In this document: positions 18,411 through 26,715 of the stretch, in pieces
Layout: each line of letters starts with the position of its first letter
Numbering within the stretch: position 1 is the stretch's first letter
Assembly: GCA_902554655.1 (NCBI GenBank)
Contig: CACDPE010000009.1
Span: forward strand, 1 to 43,714
DNA from: an uncultured Bacteroidota bacterium
GTDB lineage: Bacteria > Bacteroidota > Bacteroidia > Flavobacteriales > Flavobacteriaceae
Direction: 5' to 3'
DNA: 43,714 nt
Notes under the pieces: model-generated
What the model was told of the DNA's origin: nothing
The model's database searches: none
The model's input: the letters and a program-made list of their open reading frames with translations, nothing else
Translations under genes and position numbers: made by a program

Positions 18411-19876
18411 TAAAGTGTTTTTAAGTATTCGTCTGCAGTTTTTAGCAATGAAGTTCTTTTAATTTCTTCCATTCTATCAAAACTACTCACTAGCATTCTC
18501 ATTCTAGGGTTTTTTATAAAGAATTCTCTTTGCTTATCCATAAAATTCCAGAATAATGAATCCCATATTTTACACCAATCTCCTTTTTTATAATTACTCA
18601 TTTTTAAAATATAGTTGCTACTACTTATGTATGGTTTTGTAGACATCATACCGGAATCTGAGAACTGACTCATTCCATAAACATTTGGAACCATAACCCA
18701 ATCATATGAATCGATAAACATTTCCATGAACCATTTATAAACTTCGTTTGGTTCAAATTCACATAAAAGCATAAAATTTCCAATAATCATTAATCTTTCA
18801 ATATGATTTGCATATGCAGAATTATTTATTTTTTTTATAGTATCATCAATTGGTTCAATACCTGTATCACCATTATAAAATGAATTCGGTATTTTTCTGT
18901 TGAAATTCCAAAAGTTTCTTGTTCTTTCTTTTTTACCTACAGCAATATAGACACCTCTTATAAACTCTCGCCACCCAATTATTTGTCTCAAAAAACCTTC
19001 ACATGAATTTAATCTAATATTATTTTTTTCATAAAAATGTAATGATTTTTCAATTACATAATTTGGACTAATTAATCCAGAGTTTAATAGTGGAGAAAGG
19101 ACACTATGATTTAGTATTGACTTTTCTTTTAATACAGCATCTTCATAAGGTCCGAATTCATCAAATCTATTTACTAAAAAATCATCAAACCATTGTTTAG
19201 CTTGTTTAAAATCTGTTGGATATATGAATTTTTCAATATTTCCGGGATTGTTTTTGAAATAATCATTAATATATGATTCATTATCAATTCTAATTTCATC
19301 TTTTTGAAATTTTTTTAATTTTGGTACTTCTTTATCTTTAGGATATCTTTCTCTATTCAAATCATCATATGTCCACTTCCCACCAGCCGGTTGGCCATTG
19401 TTTATTAAGATATTTAATTCAATTCTTTGCTTCTTGTAAAATGAGGTTTGAAAGAATTTTTTTTTATCGCTTTTAAAAAATGATTTTAAGGTGTTTTCTG
19501 ATGTAATAAAAGATGGGTTTTTATGAATGTTTAATTTTATTTTAGTTTTTGAATGCTTTAATATTCTTCTTGACAACCAATCATCAACAGGTTCATATAT
19601 GTTAATTTCATTTACATTATTTAGTTGATCAATTAGAATTCTTATATCAGATTCTTTTTTGAATGAATCTATATATAAAACATTTTTCCCCCTTGATAAC
19701 AGGTAACTTTCATATTTTTTCATTGAAATTCTATGAAATAGAATTTTTTGTTTATGAAACTTAAATTGGTTAAAAAATAAGTATTCTTCAACTATGATAA
19801 AATCTTTACATTGTTCAACCATCTCAGATTGTTCAAATAATTGATTAGGAAATATAATAGCTGTAGATTCTTTCAA
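18410..19876 (-). CDS. Photolyase/cryptochrome-like flavoprotein (PF04244 family)
   Basis: It belongs to the deoxyribodipyrimidine photolyase-related family (PF04244), whose Fe-S members (PhrB, CryB) repair 6-4 photoproducts or sense light with FAD and a lumazine antenna. Seen: an N-terminal alpha/beta domain, GQPAGGKWTYDDLNRE at 161-176, RQIIGWREFIRGVY at 297-310, NSAYANHIERLMIIGNFMLL at 352-371, and YDWVMVPNVYGMSQF near 391-405. The usual Fe-S ligands (an upstream Cys plus CxxC and CPFN in the last third) are not seen: the matching stretch reads MSNYKKGDWCKIWDSLFW with a lone Cys435. Length 488. It overlaps the upstream photolyase gene by 4 bp. Repair versus sensing cannot be decided here. 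Confidence 0.85.
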   Translation of the reverse strand: MKESTAIIFPNQLFEQSEMVEQCKDFIIVEEYLFFNQFKFHKQKILFHRISMKKYESYLLSRGKNVLYIDSFKKESDIRILIDQLNNVNEINIYEPVDDWLSRRILKHSKTKIKLNIHKNPSFITSENTLKSFFKSDKKKFFQTSFYKKQRIELNILINNGQPAGGKWTYDDLNRERYPKDKEVPKLKKFQKDEIRIDNESYINDYFKNNPGNIEKFIYPTDFKQAKQWFDDFLVNRFDEFGPYEDAVLKEKSILNHSVLSPLLNSGLISPNYVIEKSLHFYEKNNIRLNSCEGFLRQIIGWREFIRGVYIAVGKKERTRNFWNFNRKIPNSFYNGDTGIEPIDDTIKKINNSAYANHIERLMIIGNFMLLCEFEPNEVYKWFMEMFIDSYDWVMVPNVYGMSQFSDSGMMSTKPYISSSNYILKMSNYKKGDWCKIWDSLFWNFMDKQREFFIKNPRMRMLVSSFDRMEEIKRTSLLKTADEYLKTL

Positions 19877-21168
19877 GATACTGCTTTTTTATATGCTTTT
19901 AAGCATCTTTCACGGGCTAACTTATGATTAACAATTTCTTGAGGATATTTATTAGTTTCATACTCAGAAATCCATTTTTTTATATATACTTTTTCTTTAT
20001 CAAACTTTTTCTGCTGTTCGTATGGATTAAATATTCGAAAGTATGGTGAAGCATCAACACCACATCCAGCTACCCATTGCCAGTTTCCAATATTACTTGA
20101 CTGTTCATAATCAAAAAGCTTTGATGCAAAATACTTTTCACCAATTCTCCAATCAATCAAAAGGTGTTTACATAAAAAACTTGCAGTTATCATTCTCACT
20201 CTGTTGTGCATAAAGCCTGTTTCATTAAGTTCTCTCATTCCAGCGTCAACTATTGGATATCCTGTTTTACCTTCACACCACGCATTAAACTCATCCATAT
20301 TATTTCTCCATTTAATCTTTTCATATTTAGATTTAAAGCATTGCGTAGTTGTTTCAGGAAAATGCCAAAGAATTTGCATAAAAAACTCTCTCCATATTAA
20401 TTCTTTCAAAAAAGTTTTGTTTTCTGAAAGATTACTTTTTTTAACTAATGATCGTATACTTTTGGTCCCAAATCTCAGATGAAGTCCTAACTTACTTGTT
20501 CCATCTGTTTCAGGAGTATTTCTGTCTCTTTCATAGTTATTAATTATATCATTATTGAAATTAACTTTAGGTGGTTTTATATTTGATTCATTAATATCAA
20601 ATGTTTTGGTATTAGTGTTTAACTTTTTTAATCTTTTGATTTTTGAAAGAAAAGTCTCAGATTTAAAATGTTTAACATCTTTATTTGAGAATTTTTCTAT
20701 CCATTTTTTTGAGTATGGTGTATAAACAACGTAAGGAGAGCCATCATTTTTCACTACTTCTCTTTCTTCAAAGATTACTTGATCTTTGAAGTTAAAAGAT
20801 TTGATGTTGTTTGATTTTAATAATTTTTCTATTTCTTTATCTCTTTTAATTGCATAAGGTTCATAATCTTTATTCCAAAAAACTGCATCAATTGAGTTTT
20901 CGTTTATAATTTTTTCAAAAATTTTGATTGGACTTCCGTAATATATATTTAATGACGAATTAAATTTTATTAATTCCTTATCTAGATTATTTAATTGGCT
21001 TTTAATAAAAGCTAATCTGTGATCATTTGTATCTAATTTCTTGGTTATATTTTCATCAAAAATGAAAATTGGATTAACTATTTTACTTTGAGTTAAAGCT
21101 TTAAATAGACCATGATTGTCGATAAATCTTAAATCTCTTCTAAACCAAAATATAGATTGTGTAATCAT
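19873..21168 (-). CDS. phrB: Deoxyribodipyrimidine photolyase, class I type
   Basis: This 431-residue flavoprotein probably splits cyclobutane pyrimidine dimers using blue light. The N-terminal antenna-binding domain starts IFWFRRDLRFIDNHGL. The FAD-binding domain has TSKLGLHLRFGTKSIR, FLKELIWREFFMQILWHFP, GYPIVDAGMRELNETGFMHN with RVRM following, and NIGNWQWVAGCGVDASPYFR, which include the tryptophans of the electron path and FAD contacts. Cyclobutane versus 6-4 specificity is inferred from similarity to class I enzymes. The ATG shares one base with the stop of the SDR gene, and its end overlaps the PF04244 gene by 4 bp. Confidence 0.93.
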   Translation of the reverse strand: MITQSIFWFRRDLRFIDNHGLFKALTQSKIVNPIFIFDENITKKLDTNDHRLAFIKSQLNNLDKELIKFNSSLNIYYGSPIKIFEKIINENSIDAVFWNKDYEPYAIKRDKEIEKLLKSNNIKSFNFKDQVIFEEREVVKNDGSPYVVYTPYSKKWIEKFSNKDVKHFKSETFLSKIKRLKKLNTNTKTFDINESNIKPPKVNFNNDIINNYERDRNTPETDGTSKLGLHLRFGTKSIRSLVKKSNLSENKTFLKELIWREFFMQILWHFPETTTQCFKSKYEKIKWRNNMDEFNAWCEGKTGYPIVDAGMRELNETGFMHNRVRMITASFLCKHLLIDWRIGEKYFASKLFDYEQSSNIGNWQWVAGCGVDASPYFRIFNPYEQQKKFDKEKVYIKKWISEYETNKYPQEIVNHKLARERCLKAYKKAVS

Positions 21169-21863
21169 TAATTTGTTTCAATATTTGAAAGTCCACCATC
21201 AATTGAAATAATTTGACCAGTCATCCAACTTGATTTTTCAGAAAGCAAATAATCAATAAAGTTAGATATGTCTTCAGGTTTACCAATTCTCTTTAAAGGG
21301 TGTCTTTGGGAAGATTTTTCAATTTTTAAATCGTTATTCAAAAATCTATTTGCCAGAGGGGTATCAACTAAAGAAGGCGCTATAACATTCACTCTAATTT
21401 TGGGTGAAAATTCAGCAGCTAATGATTTTGCAAGACCTTCCACACCTCCTTTAGCAGCAGATATACTTGAGTGAAAAGGCATTCCTTTTTGAACAGCAAC
21501 AGTGCTAAATAAAACTATACTTGATGATTCGGAGTTGTTTAAATTTTTTAGTACACTTTTAATTGATTTAATAAGTCCTATTAAATTGATTTCTAAATCT
21601 TCTTTAAAGGATTCAATACTCAAGCTTTTAAATGGTCTGAGATTGATACTTCCTGGGAGATAAACAAAGCCATCAATTGATTCTGGAATTGATGTGGTAT
21701 CTAATTCATCATTAAGAACATCATATTTTATGTAATTAACATTTTCCGGAATAGAATTATTTGATCTGCACGCAACATAAACATTATGTTGATTTGATAT
21801 TTTATTTAAAAGTGATGATCCTATGCCTGACGAACCACCTATTATAAGTATATTTTTTTTCAT
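21168..21863 (-). CDS. SDR-family protein lacking the catalytic tyrosine
   Basis: This is a 231-residue short-chain dehydrogenase/reductase fold with the nucleotide-binding motif GGSSGIG at 9-15, NLIG near 93-96, Ser120 in LFSTVAV, and C-terminal GQIISIDGG. The usual YxxxK is altered: the segment reads HSSISAAKGGVEG, with Lys138 kept and Ile134 where Tyr should be. A conventional oxidoreductase reaction is therefore doubtful; it may bind NAD(P)H without classic catalysis. It lies between an SRPBCC gene and the photolyase with 4-bp and 1-bp overlaps, so its role may be tied to light-dependent repair or signalling. That link is inference from context. Confidence 0.85.
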   Translation of the reverse strand: MKKNILIIGGSSGIGSSLLNKISNQHNVYVACRSNNSIPENVNYIKYDVLNDELDTTSIPESIDGFVYLPGSINLRPFKSLSIESFKEDLEINLIGLIKSIKSVLKNLNNSESSSIVLFSTVAVQKGMPFHSSISAAKGGVEGLAKSLAAEFSPKIRVNVIAPSLVDTPLANRFLNNDLKIEKSSQRHPLKRIGKPEDISNFIDYLLSEKSSWMTGQIISIDGGLSNIETN

Positions 21864-22324
21864 GATATTTCTCCAAATATTTCAATTAACTTGTTTTTTC
21901 TGTACTCAAAAATTTCATTGAGTTGATTTCTTATAAAAAGACTGTTTAAAAATTCACCAAATATTCCTCCAGGAATTTTGTAATGTATAACATCTTCCAT
22001 TTCTATTCCGTTTTCTATCTCTTTAATAAAATGTTTGTGATGCCATAATGAATATGGACCAAATCTTTGTTCATCAACAAAATATTTTTCATGCACTACA
22101 TGCGTTATTTCAGTAACCCATTTTAGGGGAATATTCATAATTGGTCTTACTATATACTGTATTATTTGACCTTGATAAACAGATCTAAGATCACAGTCAG
22201 TTATCTTAAATTTCATATAATCAGGTGTTATGGTTGATAAATTTTTTGGGTTTGAAAGAAAACTCCAGCCTTCTTCAATTGTTATAGGTAAATGTTGTTT
22301 AGTATGAATTTTAAAAATTTTCAT
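21860..22324 (-). CDS. SRPBCC family ligand-binding protein
   Basis: This 154-residue protein has the helix-grip fold pattern of SRPBCC/polyketide-cyclase-like proteins: MKIFKIHTKQHLPITIEEGWSF, then FLSNPKNLSTITPDYMKF and HYKIPGGIFGEFLNSLFI. I place the start at the ATG at 22322-22324 because the family begins here and the 13 upstream codons run into the divergent gene's leader. The ligand is unknown. It is the first gene of the photolyase cluster and overlaps the SDR gene by 4 bp. It is divergent from the DUF2911 gene, 33 bp away. Confidence 0.82.
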   Translation of the reverse strand: MKIFKIHTKQHLPITIEEGWSFLSNPKNLSTITPDYMKFKITDCDLRSVYQGQIIQYIVRPIMNIPLKWVTEITHVVHEKYFVDEQRFGPYSLWHHKHFIKEIENGIEMEDVIHYKIPGGIFGEFLNSLFIRNQLNEIFEYRKNKLIEIFGEIS

Positions 22325-22357
22325 AATATTTGTAAAAACCATACTAAAACAAAAAAC

Positions 22358-23215
22358 ATGCAAAAGTATATTATCACGTTTTTAATTTTATTGATGTCTA
22401 ATTTTTCACTAGCACAAATCTCTTCCCCACAGGCAAGTCCAAGATCTAAGATCTTTCAAAAGGTTGGTCTAGTAGATATTTCAATTGATTATTCAAGACC
22501 ATCAAAAAAAGAAAGAAAAATTTTTGGAAATATAGTTCCCTTTAACGAAGTATGGAGAACAGGAGCTAACCAAGCAACTGCAATTTCATTTTCTGAAGAT
22601 GTAAAAGTGAACTCTAAATTATTAAAGGCTGGGGAGTATTTTTTATATTCAATCCCTGATTCTGAAAAAAATGGATTAAGTCTAATATTTTATGAGAAAA
22701 ATAAAAACTGGGGAGCTCTTAAAGAGATTGATGAAAACAAGGTTTTACTAAATGTTTTTTCAAGTTTTATTACATTACCGTTTACTATTGAAACATTTAC
22801 CATTTCAATAAATAATATTTCTAATAACGGAGCTACATTAGATTTTGCTTGGGACGATCAATTTATTTCTTACAATTTGGATGTTATGACAACTGAAAAA
22901 ATGAAAAAACAGATTGACAATGTAATGTCAAATAATCCAACAAAAAATGATTTAAGCTCTGCTGCAGTATTTTATATGGAAGAAAATATAAATATTAAAC
23001 AAGCTATGAAATGGATTAATCTGGCTTATCCTGATAATAAAGAACATAGATATTGGCAGTATAGATATAAATCCTTGATTTATGAAAAAGCTGGTAAAAT
23101 GAAAAAAGCTATTCAATATGCAAAATTAGGTCTTGATGATGCTATTAAAACTGGTGGCCCTGACGGAGTAAATACTTTAAATAGGCTAAATGATAGATTA
23201 TTATCTGCTAAATAA
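22358..23215 (+). CDS. Secreted DUF2911 family protein
   Basis: The 285-residue product starts at the ATG at 22358, giving a signal peptide (YIITFLILLMSNFSLAQ) right at the N-terminus; an upstream in-frame ATG at 22292 would bury it. The DUF2911 domain follows: SPRSKIFQKVGLVDISIDY, then SRPSKKERKIFGNIVPFN and VWRTGANQATAISF. A TPR-like helical tail (about 220-280) has QAMKWINLA and KAIQYAKLGLDDAI. DUF2911 is a periplasmic or secreted Bacteroidota family with no known function. The last 15 bases overlap the converging symporter gene. Confidence 0.85.
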   Translation: MQKYIITFLILLMSNFSLAQISSPQASPRSKIFQKVGLVDISIDYSRPSKKERKIFGNIVPFNEVWRTGANQATAISFSEDVKVNSKLLKAGEYFLYSIPDSEKNGLSLIFYEKNKNWGALKEIDENKVLLNVFSSFITLPFTIETFTISINNISNNGATLDFAWDDQFISYNLDVMTTEKMKKQIDNVMSNNPTKNDLSSAAVFYMEENINIKQAMKWINLAYPDNKEHRYWQYRYKSLIYEKAGKMKKAIQYAKLGLDDAIKTGGPDGVNTLNRLNDRLLSAK

Positions 23216-24859
23216 TTTCAGGCTCTCAAATATAATAGATAACAATATTGTTACAACAGCACCAATAAAATTAAGCCATAGATAGCTTATATCGATATTA
23301 AAGTATATAAAGAAAATTATAGTTTGTGATATACATGCTGCCCAAAATACTGAGTTAGCAGTTATTTTTTTTATAAAAAATGCAACAAGAAACATTCCTA
23401 AAATGGTACCATAGAAAATAGATCCTATAATATTAACTAATTGAATTAAGTTTTCAAAAAGATTTCCAATACTTGCAAAACAAATTGCTATTAATCCCCA
23501 AGTAATCGTAAAAAACTTTGACATTTTTAAAAAATGTTTCTCACTCTTTTTTACATTAAGATTTCTTTTATAAAGGTCAACCGTGGTTGTTGCTGCAAGA
23601 GCATTAAGTTCTGATGCTGTTGATGACATTGCAGCACAAATTATAACAGCGATTAATAGACCAATAAGACCTCTTGGAAGATAATTCAAAATAAAGTGTA
23701 AAAACACATAATCTTTATCATTTTTTTCGATTTTACTGCTTTCGTCAATTAAATCTTTAACATCATCTCTAATTTTCATTTCTTTTTGTTGTAAAGAATT
23801 TAAGATTAAAGGGTCATTTAATTTTTCATCTAAAAATAACCTTTGAATTTCATCTTTTTCTAGGTTAAGAGTTTTGTAGTCTTCTTTAAGAGATTCAAAA
23901 TCAAGTTTACGATTCTTTTCTAAATAGTCAACTGCCTGCGGATTAAAATTTAATGGCGAGTTATTAAATTCAAAAAATATAAAAACTAAAACTCCAATTA
24001 ATAAAATAAAAAACTGCATTGGGATTTTAAATATTCCATTAAACACTAGACCCAATCTAATTTCTCTTACAGATTTTCCTGAAATATATCTTTGAACTTG
24101 ACTTTGATCAGTCCCAAAATATGAAAGAGCCAAAAATAGACCACCTGTTATGCCACTCCAAAAAGTATATCTGTTGTTAGGCTCAAAAGAAAAATCTAAA
24201 ATTTTCATTTTTTCTGAAACTTTAGCATAGTCAAAGAGTTTTGATGTTGTTAATTGTTCTGGTAGATTGTTAATGATAAAGAAAAAAACAAAAAATAAAC
24301 CAAAAAATATAACAAACATTTGTTGCTTCTGTGTTATGTTAACAGCCTTAGTTCCACCTGAAACAGTATAAATTATAACTAATAATCCAATAATTATATT
24401 TAACAATTTTAAATCTATATTTAATACTGATGACAGTATTATAGATGGGGCAAAAATTGTAATTCCAGCTGCAAGACCACGTTGAACTAGAAATAGTATA
24501 GCACCAAGAGTTCTTGTTTTCTTATCAAATCTTTTTTCCAAAAATTCATAAGCAGTGAAAACTTTTAATTTATGGTAAATTGGAACAAAGACAATGCATA
24601 TAATAATCATTGCGAGTGGAAGGCCTAAATAAAATTGGAGAAATCCCATTCCATCGTTGTAAGCTTGTCCTGGTGTTGATAAAAAAGTGATAGCACTAGC
24701 TTGGGTTGCCATTACTGAGACACCAATTGTGAACCAGTTTGATGAATTATCTCCTTTAAGAAAAGAATTAATGTTACTATTTTTTCTTGTTTTTATAGCA
24801 CCATAAATTACTATAAAAAGTATTGTTGATATTAAAATAAACCAATCTAAATTATGCAT
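23201..24859 (-). CDS. Sodium:solute symporter (SSS family)
   Basis: This 552-residue transporter probably has 13 membrane segments and couples Na+ to uptake of a small solute. Family features: SVMATQASAITFLSTPGQAYNDGMGF near 48-73, TAYEFLEKRFD near 102-112, YTVSGGTKAVNITQKQQMFV, FGTDQSQVQRYISGKS, and SSTASELNALAATTTVDLY. Between two membrane segments (about residues 299-388) sits a hydrophilic, Asp/Glu/Lys-rich, coiled-coil-like insert, which I recall from Bacteroidota members of this family. The substrate cannot be read from sequence. It starts three bases after a 27-codon membrane ORF and shares its 3' end with DUF2911. Confidence 0.9.
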   Translation of the reverse strand: MHNLDWFILISTILFIVIYGAIKTRKNSNINSFLKGDNSSNWFTIGVSVMATQASAITFLSTPGQAYNDGMGFLQFYLGLPLAMIIICIVFVPIYHKLKVFTAYEFLEKRFDKKTRTLGAILFLVQRGLAAGITIFAPSIILSSVLNIDLKLLNIIIGLLVIIYTVSGGTKAVNITQKQQMFVIFFGLFFVFFFIINNLPEQLTTSKLFDYAKVSEKMKILDFSFEPNNRYTFWSGITGGLFLALSYFGTDQSQVQRYISGKSVREIRLGLVFNGIFKIPMQFFILLIGVLVFIFFEFNNSPLNFNPQAVDYLEKNRKLDFESLKEDYKTLNLEKDEIQRLFLDEKLNDPLILNSLQQKEMKIRDDVKDLIDESSKIEKNDKDYVFLHFILNYLPRGLIGLLIAVIICAAMSSTASELNALAATTTVDLYKRNLNVKKSEKHFLKMSKFFTITWGLIAICFASIGNLFENLIQLVNIIGSIFYGTILGMFLVAFFIKKITANSVFWAACISQTIIFFIYFNIDISYLWLNFIGAVVTILLSIIFESLKLFSR

Positions 24860-24862
24860 AGC

Positions 24863-24946
24863 TTATTGCATTAATAGAAAGAAAAAAATTAAATATATTA
24901 GGTTTAGAACTAGAACTATAGAATATTCTTTTTTCCAAAAATTCAT
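24863..24946 (-). CDS. Unannotated 27-residue single-pass membrane peptide
   Basis: A short ATG-started frame fills the gap between kdsC and the symporter. Its ATG shares the A of the kdsC stop (TAATG), the same one-base junction used by several sure genes here. It ends with TAA three bases before the symporter ATG. The peptide begins MNFWKKEYS and continues as one hydrophobic helix (about residues 9-26, rich in Leu, Ile, Val and Phe): a positive, Trp-bearing N-terminus and one membrane span. I do not recognise a family. By position it could be an accessory subunit of the symporter, as small membrane partners are known for some SSS transporters, but this is inference. Confidence 0.62.
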   Translation of the reverse strand: MNFWKKEYSIVLVLNLIYLIFFFLLMQ

Positions 24947-25467
24947 TATATATTTTTAGAAGTTTCTTTTAATTTCCACTTACCTTGTGCCTTTAGAGTT
25001 TGTTCAATTATATCTCTTACACATCCCATTCCACCATTTTTTATCGAAATATATTCTACAATTGACCTTACTTCTGGACATGCATCATTTGGACATGATG
25101 ATAAACCACAAATTTGAAGGATAGTAATGTCAGGAAGATCATCCCCCATAAATACAGTTTCTGAGTTATTTAATTTATACTTATCTAAAAACTCATTGTA
25201 AATCATTTGTTTATTATCGACTCCTAAAAAAACATCTTTGACCCCAAGTCTATTTAATCTCTTTCTTACTCCTTCATTATTACCCCCACTTATTACACAT
25301 ATGTTATAACCTAAATCTGTTGCAAGCTTTACAGCAATTCCATCCCTAGTGCTGAATTGTCTTAATTCATTACCATGGATATCGACAGTTATAGATCCAT
25401 CAGTAAATACTCCATCAACATCAAAAACAAAGTTTTTTATGCTTTTTAATTTTGTTTTGTAGCTCAT
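24946..25467 (-). CDS. kdsC: 3-deoxy-D-manno-octulosonate 8-phosphate phosphatase (KdsC-like)
   Basis: This HAD-superfamily phosphatase of the KdsC type removes phosphate from KDO-8-P to give KDO for the LPS inner core. Motif I is FDVDGVFTDG at 14-23 (nucleophile Asp), the CISGGNNEGVRKRLNRLG block is near 57-74, and the metal-binding motif IV is FMGDDLPDITIL. It is 173 residues and capless, as for the family, which works as a tetramer. The gene overlaps the upstream DUF2520 gene by 4 bp and the downstream 27-residue ORF by one base. Confidence 0.9.
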   Translation of the reverse strand: MSYKTKLKSIKNFVFDVDGVFTDGSITVDIHGNELRQFSTRDGIAVKLATDLGYNICVISGGNNEGVRKRLNRLGVKDVFLGVDNKQMIYNEFLDKYKLNNSETVFMGDDLPDITILQICGLSSCPNDACPEVRSIVEYISIKNGGMGCVRDIIEQTLKAQGKWKLKETSKNI

Positions 25468-26243
25468 TGTTTATCAAATTTAGTTTTTATAATTGATTCA
25501 CTTATAGACTTGTACATATCCATATTGAAAGTTAGATTATTTTTCTTTAAAAAAGTTATATGATTCTTAATTGTTTCTAAATCATTTCTAGAAGCTGGTC
25601 CAGTTTGAGCATCATAGCTAGAAATGGATTTAATCTTTAGAATTGTTTCTTCACAAAGTGGATGAATTAGATCTTTATCAATGTCAAATTTTTCAAGAAG
25701 TTTTTCGCTGGTATATATCAAATGATTTGTAAAGTTATTAGCAAAAACAGCTGATAAGTGACAAATTAATCTTTTATCACTATTCATTATAACTGTCTTT
25801 TTAGAAAGTTTATTGCTAAAATCAATTAATTCATTCAGAGTTTCATTATTTGAAGCTTCTATTAAAAGAGGGATTTTATTGAAATCAATATTTCTATCAA
25901 AACTAAATGTTTGAAGAGGGTATATAACACCGAATTTCAAATGAGTATTTAAAATTGACATATTAATACTACCTGATGTATGTAAAACTGTTCCTTCAAA
26001 TTTTTTAATATTTGTACTTACGGATTTAACCGAATTATCAGAGACAGCAATGATACAAAACTTACTTTTTTTTATATGAGAAAAATCACTGGAATAAATA
26101 TCTGAAAACTCATTAAGGTGCGAGTTTATCCTTTTTGATCTGCCTAGAATTTGAATTAGTTTTAATTTTGGGTTATTGTTTATCTCTTTTGCAAAGTGAT
26201 AAGCTACCTTACCAGTTCCTATTATAATTACTTCATCAATCAT
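25464..26243 (-). CDS. Rossmann-fold DUF2520 protein
   Basis: This 259-residue protein has an N-terminal NAD(P)-binding Rossmann motif ([15 protein letters not shown]) and a strand [19 protein letters not shown] segment and [10 protein letters not shown] follow, and then a helical C-terminal domain with [17 protein letters not shown] and the [10 protein letters not shown] motif. This is the DUF2520 family, related in fold to F420-dependent NADP reductases and ketopantoate or pyrroline reductases. No reaction is established. In flavobacteria it often neighbours kdsC, as here with a 4-bp overlap. It is divergent from ndk. Confidence 0.85.
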   Translation of the reverse strand: MIDEVIIIGTGKVAYHFAKEINNNPKLKLIQILGRSKRINSHLNEFSDIYSSDFSHIKKSKFCIIAVSDNSVKSVSTNIKKFEGTVLHTSGSINMSILNTHLKFGVIYPLQTFSFDRNIDFNKIPLLIEASNNETLNELIDFSNKLSKKTVIMNSDKRLICHLSAVFANNFTNHLIYTSEKLLEKFDIDKDLIHPLCEETILKIKSISSYDAQTGPASRNDLETIKNHITFLKKNNLTFNMDMYKSISESIIKTKFDKQ

Positions 26244-26283
26244 AAAAATGGAAAATTACAATATTTCATTTGAATGTTTTTAT

Positions 26284-26292
26284 TACGTTTGC
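26284..26292 (+). promoter_or_regulatory. -7 promoter box of ndk
   Basis: TACGTTTGC matches TAnnTTTGC and ends 12 bases before the ndk ATG at 26305. It lies inside the longer in-frame extension that starts at 26248, so it argues that the extension is not translated. Confidence 0.6.
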
Positions 26293-26304
26293 AAAAAAAA
26301 TAAA

Positions 26305-26709
26305 ATGTCAAATAAAACTTTTATGATGATTAAACCAGACGCAGTTGAGAGAGGACTGATTGGAAAAATATTAAATGATATTTCAGAGGCTGGTTTTGAA
26401 ATTATTTCTTTAAAATTAACTCACTTAAGTATTGATGACGCCAGGTTGTTTTATTCTGTCCACAAAGATAGACCATTCTTTAACGATTTAACTCAATATA
26501 TGAGTAGAAGTCCCATAGTTGCTGCTGTTCTTAAAAAGGAAAGTGCCGTTTCAGAATTTAGAAATTTAATTGGTGATACAGATCCTAAAAATGCAAAAGA
26601 TGGTACAATAAGAGCAAAGTATGCTATATCAAAAGGGGAAAACTCAATTCATGGATCTGATAGCGATGAAAATGCAGAAATTGAGTCAACTTTTCATTTT
26701 CCAAAGTAA
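26305..26709 (+). CDS. ndk: Nucleoside diphosphate kinase
   Basis: It balances NTP and dNTP pools by moving the terminal phosphate through a phospho-histidine. The sequence starts [20 protein letters not shown] and has [24 protein letters not shown], and the active-site NSIHGSDS with His116. The 134-residue length from the ATG at 26305 is close to the family's usual 135-140 and begins at the family's usual position. An upstream ATG at 26248 would add 19 residues and is unlikely because a promoter box lies within. The stop is six bases from the converging DUF721 gene; a weak five-pair hairpin (26703-26717) sits there. Confidence 0.96.
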   Translation: MSNKTFMMIKPDAVERGLIGKILNDISEAGFEIISLKLTHLSIDDARLFYSVHKDRPFFNDLTQYMSRSPIVAAVLKKESAVSEFRNLIGDTDPKNAKDGTIRAKYAISKGENSIHGSDSDENAEIESTFHFPK

Positions 26710-26715
26710 GAAACT

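Noticed and set aside
20204-20482. Overlapping plus-strand frames inside the class I photolyase gene
   Set aside because: The photolyase motifs are in the minus-strand frame across this stretch; the plus-strand products look like no family.
22292-22357. Upstream in-frame ATG for the DUF2911 gene
   Set aside because: It would put 22 residues before the signal peptide and run into the divergent SRPBCC gene.
26248-26304. Nineteen-residue N-terminal extension of ndk
   Set aside because: Family start is at the later ATG and a TACGTTTGC promoter box lies within the extension.
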